The notes under the pieces were generated by a model. The model saw only the letters and a list, made by a program, of their open reading frames with translations. It did not search any database and had not been told where the DNA came from. Below, in pieces: positions 47,841 to 59,032 of a stretch of DNA of 64,000 nucleotides. The stretch covers positions 359,001 to 423,000 of the forward strand of contig CAWZYM010000402.1 in the NCBI GenBank assembly GCA_963966185.1, read 5' to 3'. Origin of the DNA: Rhabditoides inermis. Its lineage: Eukaryota; Nematoda; Chromadorea; Rhabditida; Rhabditidae. Positions within the stretch are counted from its first letter, which is position 1, and each line of letters starts with the position of its first letter. A program made the position numbers and the translations under genes.

Positions 47841-48861
47841 TGTGTGATATCGATGATTTATGAGAGCTGATGCAAGATTCAAGTCGTCAATTTGCCTTTT
47901 ATGACATCGTCATTATCTTCAATCATTAGAGAGATTTCGAGGTAGTCGTAGTACCACCAGGAGGTGATCTGCAGATCTGTCACACTGCTCTATACGGTGA
48001 AAGATTTCTTATCCCCAATAATAAGTAAGAACTGACGACATCAGTCGAATGCCGGAGAAAGTAGCTTCTACCACGCCGCACGGTCGTCCACCTGTGTATT
48101 ATCTTGCTGGAAAGATCTCCTGCCCCTCTTTCTCCCCTACGGGTAACACAGCTCGCATTCAGTCTCTCAGCTGAATCGCGTTCTGGAAGATAAACCATAA
48201 ACAATTACACGTGCAGGCCGGACTTCTCTGATGAGCCATCTACAAATGCGAAAAAGAGGTCGTGAACTCAAGACTCTGCTGGTTCTCACTTCTTTAGAAT
48301 AGGAAGAAGAAGGGCAATGAGGTGTCGAAAAAGACCTACCCGGATCCCGGAACTTATCACTGATTGACACACTGATTGTGAGAGGGACACGATTTGAACA
48401 AAAAAGATGTTGGATTGGCGATGGAAGAAAGCCATGGAAACGGACGCCATAATAGATTCAATGATTGCGCATCTGTTCTATGGACGCTTGGCAATAGGTA
48501 ACTGCAGACACTGTGTACTGTGAAAATAGGAACGCTCTGGCGAAACGGAGAAATACAATGACACGAAAACGGTAACTACTCGAGGAGAGAGAGTGTGTAG
48601 ATAACACGGTAACTACATAACACGGTAACTACTCGATTAAACTAACCGGATAATCGAAGACAGATCACAAGTCGATTTTCAATATGTTCAGCCGTGCGAG
48701 TTTTCTAATTATTTTTTTGCATGCGCTTTTCGGAAGAAATGAATCGTAGTTATCTGAATTACAGTATTATTATATTAAAGTATTTATTTCCAGAATCAAA
48801 GACAGATGTGACAGGTTATATCAAACGTAGATAGGTTTAGTCTGTAAGTCTTGGCGAATAG

Positions 48862-49162
48862 GAAATCACACCATCACACCACCACACCATCACACCATCA
48901 TACCACTCACACAACCCACACCTCCACTACTGTACACCACCACACCACCCACACCACATATAGGAAATCACACCACCACACCACCACACCACCACACCAC
49001 CACACCACTCACACAACCCACACCACCACACCACCACACCATCAACATAATCAGTCGTAGAGAATAGTGTGGTTGTGTTAAGTTGTGGTGGTGTGCTTGT
49101 GTGATGGTGTGGTGGTGTGATGGTGTGGTGGTGTGGTGGTGTGGTGGTGTGATGGTGTGAAC
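48862..49162. repeat. fold-back minisatellite (CACCACACCATCACA)n / complement
   Basis: About 190 bp of CACCA/CACCATCACAC units (48862-49052) is followed after about 30 bp by about 80 bp of the complementary GGTGTGGTG/TGATGGTGTG units (49083-49162). The second arm abuts the LINE relic. Confidence 0.85.
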
Positions 49163-49164
49163 TC

Positions 49165-49930
49165 CATATTGCCGTAAGTCTTGCTGGGTCCATGGTGATC
49201 GTCCATTGGTGCGGGTCTTCTCGTGCCATCCTCTGCCAGTTGCTTCCGTAGATAGGATGCAGCTTTCTCGTCGCACGATTCTTCTTTCCTCGGCCAGAGT
49301 ACAGCATCATGTCCAAAAGGTCCTTGCTCCATCTGTTCGGGGGACGTCCCTGTCTCCTCTTCTTCTCTTTGGGATACCAGTCAGTCAATTTACGGCTCCA
49401 TCGATCTTCAGATTGAGCCAGTCGTTGTGCCCACTTCGTCTTCCTTTTCGTGGCTAAATGACAAATGTCAGTCAGCTTTGTTTGCTTTCTTATCTCCGAG
49501 TGTCGACTTCGGTCAAGAAGAGTGACTCCTAGCATTGCTCGTTCCATTCTTCTTTGAGCCCGCACCAGCTTCCACTTTTCTTTCTCTTTCAGAGACCAAC
49601 ATTCCGCACCATAGAGCAGACTTGGGATGACACAGGTGTTAAAGACGCGTCGTTTCATGTACAGCGGCACATTCTTTCCTCGCAGGACGGTGCTTCTCGA
49701 ACGCTCCCCAGCCGCTGGCGATCCGTCTTGCGATTTCCGGATTTTCGACTCCTGGATTGCATGTGAGGACGGCTCCGAGATAGCGGAACTGGTCTACCAC
49801 CTCTATAGCACGACCTTTGAGTGTGAGGTTGGGTTGCAGCCGGTTGGACATGGCTACAGTCTTCGTAGGCGAGATCTCCAGGCCGACCTTGTTGCTGGCC
49901 TCGCTGAGTTGATCGATCATCTCCTGAGCG
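49165..49930 (-). pseudogene. 5'-truncated, frameshifted non-LTR retrotransposon relic
   Basis: The minus strand encodes the C-terminal part of a non-LTR reverse transcriptase: first a stretch with SPTKTVAMSN and QFRYLGAVLTCNPGVENPE (49920 to about 49690), then in another frame FNTCVIPSLLYGAECW and KEKKRRQGRPPNRWSKDLL (about 49690 to 49290). A single-base indel near 49690 separates the frames. Catalytic YxDD and everything upstream are missing. It ends at the GGTGTGGTG arm. Confidence 0.8.
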
Positions 49931-51343
49931 GTTATTATTATATTATTAAATTATTATATTATTTCATTATATTAGTATCATTATATTCTGGATGGTGTTG
50001 TATATAGTAAAAAAAAAAAAAATCAAATGATGTCACCTATATTAGTTCGGTTTTACTGGTTTATACATTTTACAAGCTATCTTCTACTTCATATAAAAAT
50101 ATGTATTTTACTGTTTGTAGTGATTGTTTGATTGTATTTGTTATTCGCACGTGACTATATCTACAAACTTTTATTTCGAAAACGTCTCTCGTTTGGGGGG
50201 GGGGCTGAAGGATTGAACCGTATTATAATTACTTAGCTGCTTTCTACACCTGTGGCATTGAGACTGGAAAGGAACCCTCGAAAACGATGTTACTGTCGGA
50301 GTCGTCTATTCGCGAAAATTCCGCCACTGAAATCGACTTTCTCACAGAGACAGAGAGGGTGACAAGCATCACCATGATTGACTCTTTATGAACAATCTGT
50401 TTCTGATTCTGATTTGTATCGCTTTTTCTACCGCTTGATAAAACAATACTTTGATTCAATAATATGTTCATTTATAATTAGTTTTAAAAAGATTAGAATC
50501 CTCATGTAGAAAGCAGCTAAGTTTCGATTCTGGCTAATGTGAACAGATTGCGGTGATGTTGGACTTTTACATTTTTTTCTATTCCACACACCAAACAACG
50601 AACATTTCACACCCTGGAGGCTGGGAAAGTGAGTGAAAGTCGTCTATTTCTGTGCATATCCTCTGTATGCCTCTGGGGACATGGCCTTCTCACTCATCCA
50701 CTCCCGACTGTCACTCATATTCTCTCTCTCCCTATTCCTTTCTCGCGCGCGCGCGCGCGCAGCTCTACCACTCTACACACTCCCTCTCAAATCCATGCGC
50801 CCGACAATTGAATATGCGCATAGCCTAGGCTGGCGCTACTGTGATTGCAGTGTTCTCATGTCTCTTTTCCCTACACCTCCAACTTCTATCCATCACAGGG
50901 GGGACATTATCAGCCCGATCGCTCATTCGCCACACTCACTCCTTCCGGCCTAATCCTTGAGTCATGCTCGCCGACCGCAGTCCATTTGTTACATCGCCCC
51001 TCACTCCCCTGTCTGATAAATGAGCCACCTCCTCGCCCAAAGTAAACGGATGCCTGACATTTTACGATACGGTCGTAACTACCGTAGCCTCACCAATCAT
51101 TACACTGCTAATCTGTCTGCGAGAGTCTGTTGCGTCAGGCGCACCCTCTCGTATACCATACACGCGCGCACCTGTGTTATCGATCCGGATCGCCTAATCG
51201 ATCAACTGATTGTGATCGGAGAGTGGTGGGGGGAGAGTGCGGGAGGAGAGGGCATTCGGGATGATCCATCATCGCCCGGAGAGACATTAGCATATGGTGC
51301 AGCTGCCAGCCAGATTATCAAAGACGATTGATAGCGAGAAAGG

Positions 51344-51346
<3 letters not shown>

Positions 51347-51388
<42 letters not shown>
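51347..51388. repeat. (GA)n microsatellite
   Basis: GA run in the upstream region of the CUB gene. Confidence 0.9.
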
Positions 51389-51390
<2 letters not shown>

Positions 51391-51803
51391 GGTGGATGAG
51401 ACAGTACGCGACAAAAGGCCTCGTTGACCTTTTCGGGATCTGTTTTCTAGCATGTGTCTGTTTTCTCACAACTGGAACGGGACAGTTGTGTGTTTACTGT
51501 TTATCGCCGTGAATCCTTATATCCATTAACCTCTCACACGTTTGCGATTCCCACGCGCGCTTCCACCGTAATCCGATCGCTAATACCGTAATCGGATCGG
51601 TCAATCGCGGTAATCCGCACTGCCCAGCCACTCGGGTCATGCCCTCACGTCTCCGCTTGTGCCATTTGCATATACTTTCGTCGAGTGTTATTGGATGGGT
51701 GAGTGTGTGTGTATGTATGCCTCTCTTCACTGCATTCCCTTCTCCTTCAGCTCTCTCTCCCCACGGTCATCCATCGTAGCACTCTCTGTGTGTGAGCATC
51801 TCC

Positions 51804-51845
<42 letters not shown>

Positions 51846-52089
51846 TCGGTTGCAGCCACCCAGCAATCGCTCATTCGCAACGATCAGACAACGAGCTCAC
51901 TCTCTTCCACGGAATCATCTCCCGCACACATTTGCATACGCCTAATCCTCTCCCGAAGAGTGTCAGTCATCTGCCGGTCAGTCGCATAGCCTGTGATTTC
52001 GCCGCTCCCGAGAGTGACAGACTCGCATTGGAATTGCATAACAGGAGCGCCTTCTTAGAGCCGCGCCCCTGGCATACTGTAATGAGACA

Positions 52090-52154
<65 letters not shown>
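52090..52154. repeat. (CT)n microsatellite
   Basis: About 64 bp of pure CT. Shorter CT runs occur at 51808-51840, 52583-52618, 52759-52782 and 53212-53242. Confidence 0.95.
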
Positions 52155-52155
<1 letters not shown>

Positions 52156-52580
52156 CTATCTATTGCCACTTACTACGGTCTACTCACCTTTCTTCCTCCC
52201 ACTTTTTTCTTTTTACTTTCTGCAATGTCTTCCCACCTGCTACAATGTTGCATTTCGTTGGAATGCACAATTTTGAAGGTTTCTTTGGAAACAACTCACA
52301 ACTGTGACTTTTTATTCCTAGAACTGCTCTCTACAAAAAACCACTTTCACTGTGTGACTTGGTATTTTCTCCATATTTCTGTTCGCAACAATAGCAGTGC
52401 CCGCCTGCTCGCTGAATTAGCATAATAAATCGCGGCAGCCGATCGCCGTCTGATCTATCGGCGTGATTACGACTCTCGCCAGTTGTTTATAGCTTGTCTC
52501 TCACTCCGGGCCTGCCTGCGGGACGGGGTGAGTGATTGCGAGGCGAGAGGCGAGTTGACCTTTCTCCCCCCTCCAACTCC

Positions 52581-52621
<41 letters not shown>

Positions 52622-53208
52622 CTCTACCACCCCCATCAATCACCACTCCGGCCACCGTTCAATATCTACACACACATACCCGCACACCATTACTAACCTC
52701 TCCTATGATGATACATCTATGCTAATTCCGTGCGGCTGTGTCATTTGTACCCCTCCTCTCTCTCTCTCTCTCTCTCTCTCTCCCGCTTTTTTGTTGATGG
52801 CGGTTTGGTGTGACAGTGTCTCATCGGATGCGGCGGCGGTGCATTCACTGCATTTGCGATGCGTTGCACAGCACAGACCACCCATTGAGTGGACACACTT
52901 CTCACTCTCATTCCATTCAAATCACACATCGGCACCGTCTCGTGCCACAGTCCTGCGCGCGCGTTTCCGGACCAATCACAATCTAGTTCCAGCTTCGATC
53001 TCACAACTTTCTTCTTCGCGCACGCTTATGCGAATATCTATCGTGCGTAGTCCGCAACAATTTGTGTGTAGTTTCGTAGTCTGTAACAGTTTGTACTAAG
53101 CTATTGTGTGATTCTTAGTGGATTCACCATCTTAGACCACTCTTTGAGCTCCGGTGGAAATTCACAAGTATATCAATAACAAACTCGAGAGCGCATTGCT
53201 CGGGGGCA

Positions 53209-53246
<38 letters not shown>

Positions 53247-53955
53247 CCCGGCAAATCCCCCCGCCATTTGTCTTGCCAAGATGATCGATGTGTCGCTACT
53301 AGTACAGCTTCCCCCTCTCTCTCTCCCACTTCTCACCGCCACGCCCCTCCACACCCCGCCCCCTCCCGTCTAATCAGCTTAGTGTGCAGGTGGTGGCCGG
53401 CCGGCGTTATCAGCGCCGCTATCACTCATCTAAGCAGCCCATAAATTCTCGCGACGCAAACACTGCTTGATTTATATGCGTAGAGGGGGCGAGAGCGCGG
53501 CGACTCGGCGATCAGCTGTCACTTCCCCCCGGGGGCATTCCAGCGTCTGCCACGATGATGATGTGCATGAGGACGATCCTACGATTCTTCCACCTCATCG
53601 ATCCCGCAGCTGCGTGAGTTGCGGTGCGGTCACGGCAATTCGCGATAAATCAGCGCGCGTGTCGTCCGCGCTGTCGTCTGTCTTGATTGATGTCGCGCAT
53701 GCACCTTTTTGCTTGCCCTTTCTTGCCCATCGTCTCCTCTCTCAACACACATCCAGATGTTGCGGTGTTGTATTGCATACACTATGTCCGAGGCGTTTCT
53801 TCTCCTGTTTTTTCATATTGCCGTGTGTCTTTTTGTCGCGAAATCGCCGCGCGCATTTTCCTCCGATTGACTCTCCCCAGCTTTCGCGACTGTGTCTTTG
53901 CCGCGATATTATCTCACCATCGCCTCGCCTCACAAATCTATAAATTATAGTGTGA

Positions 53956-56900
53956 ATGCATTGGTGGCTGGTGATTTGGCTCGCAGCCTCCGCCGCCGTC
54001 GCTATCGACCCTGTGATAAGTGAGTGTCAGAGAGTGTGAGGCAGCGAGTGACCGGGTGGATTCGAGAGGATCAGACGCTGGGTGGCGAGAGAGAGATAGT
54101 GTTGATATGCCGCCTATCAGCTCGACTCGTGTTCGCAGGCAAAAAATCGAACGCCCCTCGATGATAAGTTTTTGGACTCGACAGTAGAGGGACAAAGGCG
54201 TTGTCATCGTCTCGTAAACACCACGACTTGCAGATTTTATCGACGGCACCGGCGAGGCGCAATGCAAGACGAGACTCGAACGCAAGCTCACAGGTAATTC
54301 AATCATTTCATATATTACGTGTCCTCCTTCGACGACCTCCGCGAATCTCTTCGGGGGATACCTAGATACCTTTACATTTTTCTTTTATGTAATCGTGAAC
54401 CAGTATGCAAATGTCGGTTCGCAGGCTGGTCCGGCTGGCTGGTTTCGCACGAGCTGTTTGGAGCGAGCGGCTACAACTCGGGCCGCAACTGTTTCGTCAC
54501 TCTCACAGTGCCGGTCGGATACAGAATCCGACTGAAGGTCGTCGAGTTCGACGTGCTCGGACACATCAGCAACTGCCACAAGGACACGCTGCACGTCTTC
54601 AACGTGAGCTCAATTGAAGTGTTTAAGTAGCGGTCAGTGTCAGTCTCTTCGAAACTCCCTTCGATAAAAAAAACGCCTTCACTTCACGACCGAACAGCGT
54701 GTTTCGAAGGTGTTTTGGAGGGGCTATTTCGAAGAGACTTACCACGTCTTTACGATAAAAGGCAAGCGTGGAAAATATGTGGATAAACAAGGCTAACCCT
54801 AGACTGATCAGTGCAAGTGGTACTTATTGGGGGAGGGGCTTAGCCTCACATCTATGACTATGTGTAATGTTGATCGACAAAATTCAGTGCATATGCGAAC
54901 AGTTCCCATTGGTTTACGCGATATCGCATTGCACGATCATTGCATGATATGTTTTGGTCACGCGCGCTTTGTGTTGTGATATGGCAGCTCTGTTGTGCGC
55001 TGCACGCGCGAATGTTTTGCATTTCGCAGAATCCTATCTGTTAGCATCCCGCAAAGCAATACACCTAGGAGAGGGCAACATTCTAAACGATGTGAAGACT
55101 GAAATGAAGTGCTTAACGGTTCAGCGGAAAACGAACACGCACATTTGCAGCACTTGTTACCCATTCAAATCAAACATCGGCACCGTGTCACAGTATTACA
55201 CGCGCGTTTCCGGACCAATTAGAGAGGGCGCGCAGCGCCCTCTCTTTTGTCTTAGGATAGGGCTCGCGCCAGAATTTTCAAGAAGCGATATCCAAAGGTC
55301 ATGTTAACAACAATGTGGACTCATCCAAATCATGTTAGTTAGATTCGCACCGTTCCGTATGCCAGATCACTTGTCGTTGGCATCTTTGTATCTCTTCTCT
55401 GAACGAAGTTATGCGCGATCCCGCGTACCCATGAGGCGAAAGGCCAGCGTGTGGGTGGGTGGGTGGTTGGATGTCGTGTCCGGTAACTCTGACTCTCTGC
55501 CGAAAGCGTACTCTCTCGCGTTTTCTGCGTGTCTTCCGAACTTGCACTTTGAGTGTAGCCCGCCCCGCCGCTGCCAGCGTCTAATTCGCGCCGGGTTTGC
55601 ATTGTTTTGAGCCCGCCAACAATAACCAGGAGGAAGAGCGCAGTAGGCGCGACTCCGGCTAGTAGTGAGAAAATATGTGGGAGTTGTGAAACGTAACGGC
55701 GATCCGAAACGTAACGTGTGATCTGTGGTACATGATAGTAAGAAGAGAAAGAAGGGCCGAGATAGAGAGAGAAGATCAGAAAGAAATAGAGAGACAGAGA
55801 GAGAAGGAGAGAGAGAGAGAACAGTGAAAGAGAGAAGGAACAGTGAAAGAGAGAGAAAAAACAGTGAGAGAAGGAGAGAACGGAGGGAGAGAGAAAGAAC
55901 AGAGGGGAAGAAATAACAGAGGGAGAGGAATATACTAGTTGTTGATATAATCCAGATGTATAGTCATAATTCAGCACATATTAAGAATTTCTATGAAATT
56001 TAACAAAAGTACATATATTTTCTTTAAAAAGTACTTGCGTAAAGAGATGATCTTTGTCTTATGCCAATGCAGCAAAAGCACATGCATAAAACGTTTACAA
56101 ATACTAACACAAACCTGCGCATTCTGAAATGTTCTGTTCAAACTAACCAGTGAACACAACGATGTACAACTGAACAGAGAGTAAGGATCAAGTAAGAAAT
56201 ATGAGAGAGAACAGAGAAAGAGAGGAGAGAGAGGTGCAGGTTTGTGTTAGTATTTGTAAACGTTTTATGCATGTGATTTTGCTGCATTGGCATAAGACAA
56301 AGATCATCTCTTTACGCAAGTACTTTTTAAAGAAAATCACACTTCACTTTTGCTCCATTGCGATCACGACACGCTGTTTGATATCTGAAATGAAGTCATC
56401 AAAAAATATGAATATATGAATTTGCAGCATGACACGATGGTGGATCCGAATGCGAAGCGACAGTTCACCGATGACTCATACGCGCCGGGCCCGATTGTGG
56501 GACAGTACTGCGGACGCATCAACGCCAGCACGGTGCTCAGCGAGAGCACACAGGTACGGTACCACTTATTACGTTTCACATGAAATACAATAATGTGAAA
56601 AACATCGAATATCCATATCACAGTGATGATGTTATGAACACACACATTTGAAATATCGGAGGGATCAATCGACACGCTGATAATATGATATTCAGAACGC
56701 GCTGACTCTATGGTGGCACGCGGACGGCTCGGCGCCGGTCGGCCATGGCGCGCGCGGATTCAAGCTCAGCTGGAACGCGTTCAGAACCACCAAGTCCGGT
56801 GAGTCACCAGTCACTCGTCACCAATCATATACCGTTCATATAGTATGTAGTTCCATATTTTGTGACCCATCCGCTTCAGTGGCTACTGGCAAGGCGCTGC

Positions 56901-58539
56901 CGTGCGCGTCGCATCGCGAGTTCACGTGCGGGAGTGAGGAGTGTATCCCGCTGGAGCTGGCGTGCGACGAGCACGCAGACTGCGCGGACGCGTCCGACCT
57001 CCTCCCGAGCCGGCAGATCGACGCCAAGTGCGGTGAGTGACAGTGCCCATCGACAATGCGGAGCCAATACGGTGTACGAAGCTCCTCGTATCCAGAAATT
57101 CAGTATCTGTTGCCGTTGCATCGTTTTGCTTCCCAACGTGCAGCGGTATCAACTTTTTTCCAGTTTCAATCGTTTTTCCAACACACCGTGATGCTCAAAG
57201 AAAATCGGAGAATGTTATCTTCATGAAGGTTGACGGTATTTTTCCAGACATTGACATGCAGTTGCTCTCGTCGGTCTCGTCCGGCACGTTCCTGCTCGTC
57301 ATCTTCGCGTGCCTACTGCTGCTCGGCTGCACTTGTATGGTGTGTGTCGCGCTCTGTCGACAACCCCAGCAGAAAGGTGAGCGCAAGGTTATCAAATGGA
57401 GTTCAATCACATTACCAGTTGACTCTTTGTTGTAGCAGTTGACTCTCTGCACTATGAAATGTCGCACTATCGCTCTATCCAGAACAAGTGTTCACACCAA
57501 TTAGCCTAGAGTCACAGCAATCTTTATAGTTATATAGTAGGCTCGCAAATGAGTTTCACTCTTTTCACGAGAGACATTAGGGTTGTTAGACAAAAATCGC
57601 AATCCTTCCAATGAGATTTTCAAATTGACAAAACATTGTGTGACCGGAGGGGATTGAACCCGCGAACTCATTTCTGCCAAGCGAGAGCGTTACCTTTACG
57701 CTAGCTAAGTGTGGTGACAACTTTGCGAATAGGAACTGTGAGAAATGTTCACTGTCCTACAGTTTAGGGTACTGTAAAACTATTGGACAACATAATGTTT
57801 TTGAAGAGAAATGTTGAGCTGTGCGTAAACGGAATATACCTGAGCGACTATGAAAGATAAAGTAACAGTTGACTCTTTACCATTTTTTCAGGGACATTTA
57901 GTACATCCTGTTCACTATGCTCATATATTCATGTATTCATATGTCATATCAGAGAAACATTACTATTTATCAGAGAAACATTACATATATCAGAGAAACA
58001 TTACATTTGCAGGCGACAAGTCGGAGGCGGCGCCGTCGTCGTTGTCGTCGCACTGTTCGCAGCACTGCGGCGGCACCGCCCTCTCCCTCCCCAATCACTA
58101 CTCGCACAACCCACCCCCGCCCGCATTCTTCCCGCCCTCCCCTCCCAAGATGCCGCCGCCCAGTGCAGTGTCTACCTACTCGCCTAATGTCTATAGGTAC
58201 GGAGTCTTTCTCAACCATCAGAGGATCATGTGACTTCGTACATCTTATCTAATGTTCAGAGGCAAACATGAGTGAAATTGACCTGAAAAAGAGTCTTTCT
58301 CATGCACGAGAGGATCTTTTCACAAACTGCGTACATCTAATCACTTACATAGGACCCAAACGATCGGCGCTTCGCGCCGATCCTAATGAAACTGTCCAAA
58401 TGTACTCGTTTGTAGGCCGGACGCGTCGCAGCACTACTACCGTGTCTCCGCCGCCCCTGCACACCCCTCGTACCACCGCGATCCCGAGCCGAGCGAGTAC
58501 ACTTACGTGCGCAACGACACCGTGCACAACCTGTTGTGA
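53956..58539 (+). CDS. single-pass membrane protein with CUB and LDL-receptor class A domains
   Basis: Exons 53956-54019, 54234-54293, 54425-54603, 56428-56553, 56696-56798, 56880-57032, 57248-57376, 58013-58196, 58416-58539; 373 residues. A signal peptide (1-17) is followed by a CUB domain (about 30-175, four Cys: AQCK, RNCF, SNCHKD, QYCG), one LDLa repeat (186-228, six Cys with acidic DEHADCADASD), a transmembrane segment (about 240-264) and a Pro- and Tyr-rich cytoplasmic tail ending EYTYVRNDTVHNLL. A CUB-LDLa-TM order is found in NETO, SOL-2 and LEV-10, which are auxiliary or clustering partners of neurotransmitter receptors; this protein has only one CUB, so I do not assign it to any of these. 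The ATG follows an attatag acceptor-like site by six bases. Confidence 0.85.
54630..54746. mobile_element. MITE of the GCGGTCAGTCTCTTC family in CUB-gene intron 3
   Basis: The left end is GCGGTCAGTGTCAGTCTCTTCGAAA, which holds a small internal duplication of TCAGTG. The right end TTTCGAAGAGACTTACCACG has three changes. Between them are GTTTCGAAGGTGTTTTGG and CTTCGATAAAAAAAACGCC. Confidence 0.75.
54757..54840 (+). repeat. dispersed repeat, also at 24403-24487
   Basis: TATGTGGATAAACAAGGCTA and CAGTGCAAGTGGT as in the other copy, beginning just after the MITE at 54630. Confidence 0.7.
56017..56337. repeat. near-perfect 102-bp inverted repeat in CUB-gene intron 3
   Basis: Arms 56017-56118 and 56236-56337 are complementary with about two mismatches, separated by a 117-bp spacer containing GAGAGAACAGAGAAAGAGAG. 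Transcripts of the intron would form a long hairpin. No coding role: the frames through the arms are too short and have no resemblance. Confidence 0.9.
57555..57725 (-). mobile_element. tRNA-like SINE in CUB-gene intron 7
   Basis: On the minus strand: box A-like TTAGCTAGCGTAAAGG, perfect box B GGTTCAATCCC with a matching T-stem (CGGGG/CCCC-like), then ACAATGTTTTGTCAA and a body ending in CTAATGTCTCTCGTG, which also occurs at 7511-7532. Confidence 0.6.
57948..58007 (+). repeat. three tandem 19-21-bp units before CUB-gene exon 8
   Basis: ATCAGAGAAACATTAC occurs three times in 60 bp, ending six bases before the acceptor at 58012. Confidence 0.85.
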
Positions 58540-58585
58540 TCAGCTGATCGCGATCAGCTGACAGAGTTCTGCGATCAGCTGATCC
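58535..58585 (+). promoter_or_regulatory. three GATCAGCTGATC-type palindromes at the CUB-gene stop codon
   Basis: GATCAGCTGATC, CGATCAGCTGA and CGATCAGCTGATC occur within 46 bases, the first overlapping the TGA stop. Each contains an E-box CAGCTG. In RNA they can pair with one another. Function unknown. Confidence 0.35.
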
Positions 58586-59032
58586 CTCGTCTCGCTCGTG
58601 TCATGGAGATGTGATAGTTGCCCAACTTCATCCGACCAAATCGTCTACCAAGGTCGACATTGATCTCATGTGTATTTAGAGACTAGTATATCACTTTATT
58701 GATAGTTTGTATATTGTATTTGTGTGCCACTTCGGGTCAATGCGATGCTTCAATTCGTCACAGTGTAACGTGCGTTTCCTTATTTGCTCTCGTACAGTGT
58801 ATAAAAGTGTTTTATGTGAACATTGTTGAAGTTGCTTTTGAAGGAAACTCTGAAAGCGGAGAAGATGATTTATAAGTGTTGCGTGCGGAAGTATTTCCGC
58901 AGCGTTATTACTACCCGTCTATGGCGCGCGCGTTTTTGTCCACTCATCCAGGGGTCGACAGTTCTTCGCCTTTTTCGGCTCGCGTACTATATAAGCGTGT
59001 CGGCGGTGTGAATAGTCACCATCCAGTCAAGC
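58586..59032. other. intergenic region upstream of the collagen
   Basis: CUB-gene 3' UTR followed by the collagen promoter. No other gene seen. Confidence 0.6.
58988..58995 (+). promoter_or_regulatory. TATA box of the collagen gene
   Basis: TATATAAG lies 38 bases before the ATG, which leaves room for only a very short 5' UTR or a spliced leader. It is the clearest core promoter in the window. Confidence 0.6.

Larger units (their letters stand above)
44190..53955. other. repeat-rich gene desert
   Basis: Nearly 10 kb without a supported protein-coding gene. From left: GA/CT tracts and a mobile repeat (44361-44806), the inverted tRNA-like element pair (44835-46044), AT-rich sequence (46745-46865), a second copy of the mobile repeat (47170-47300), a tRNA-like element (47760-47840), a fold-back minisatellite and a LINE relic (48862-49930), AT-rich sequence (49930-50010), then GC-richer sequence with CT tracts and two octamers (50600-53955) that is probably upstream regulatory DNA of the CUB gene. 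Confidence 0.6.

Noticed and set aside
48862..49162. CRISPR-like array
   Set aside because: Short irregular CACCA units without unique spacers, in a eukaryotic genome: a minisatellite.
55335..55977. 212-codon minus-strand frame with Leu/Ser-rich part
   Set aside because: Half is the translation of a GA-rich tract, and the rest lacks any family resemblance; it lies antisense in a CUB-gene intron.
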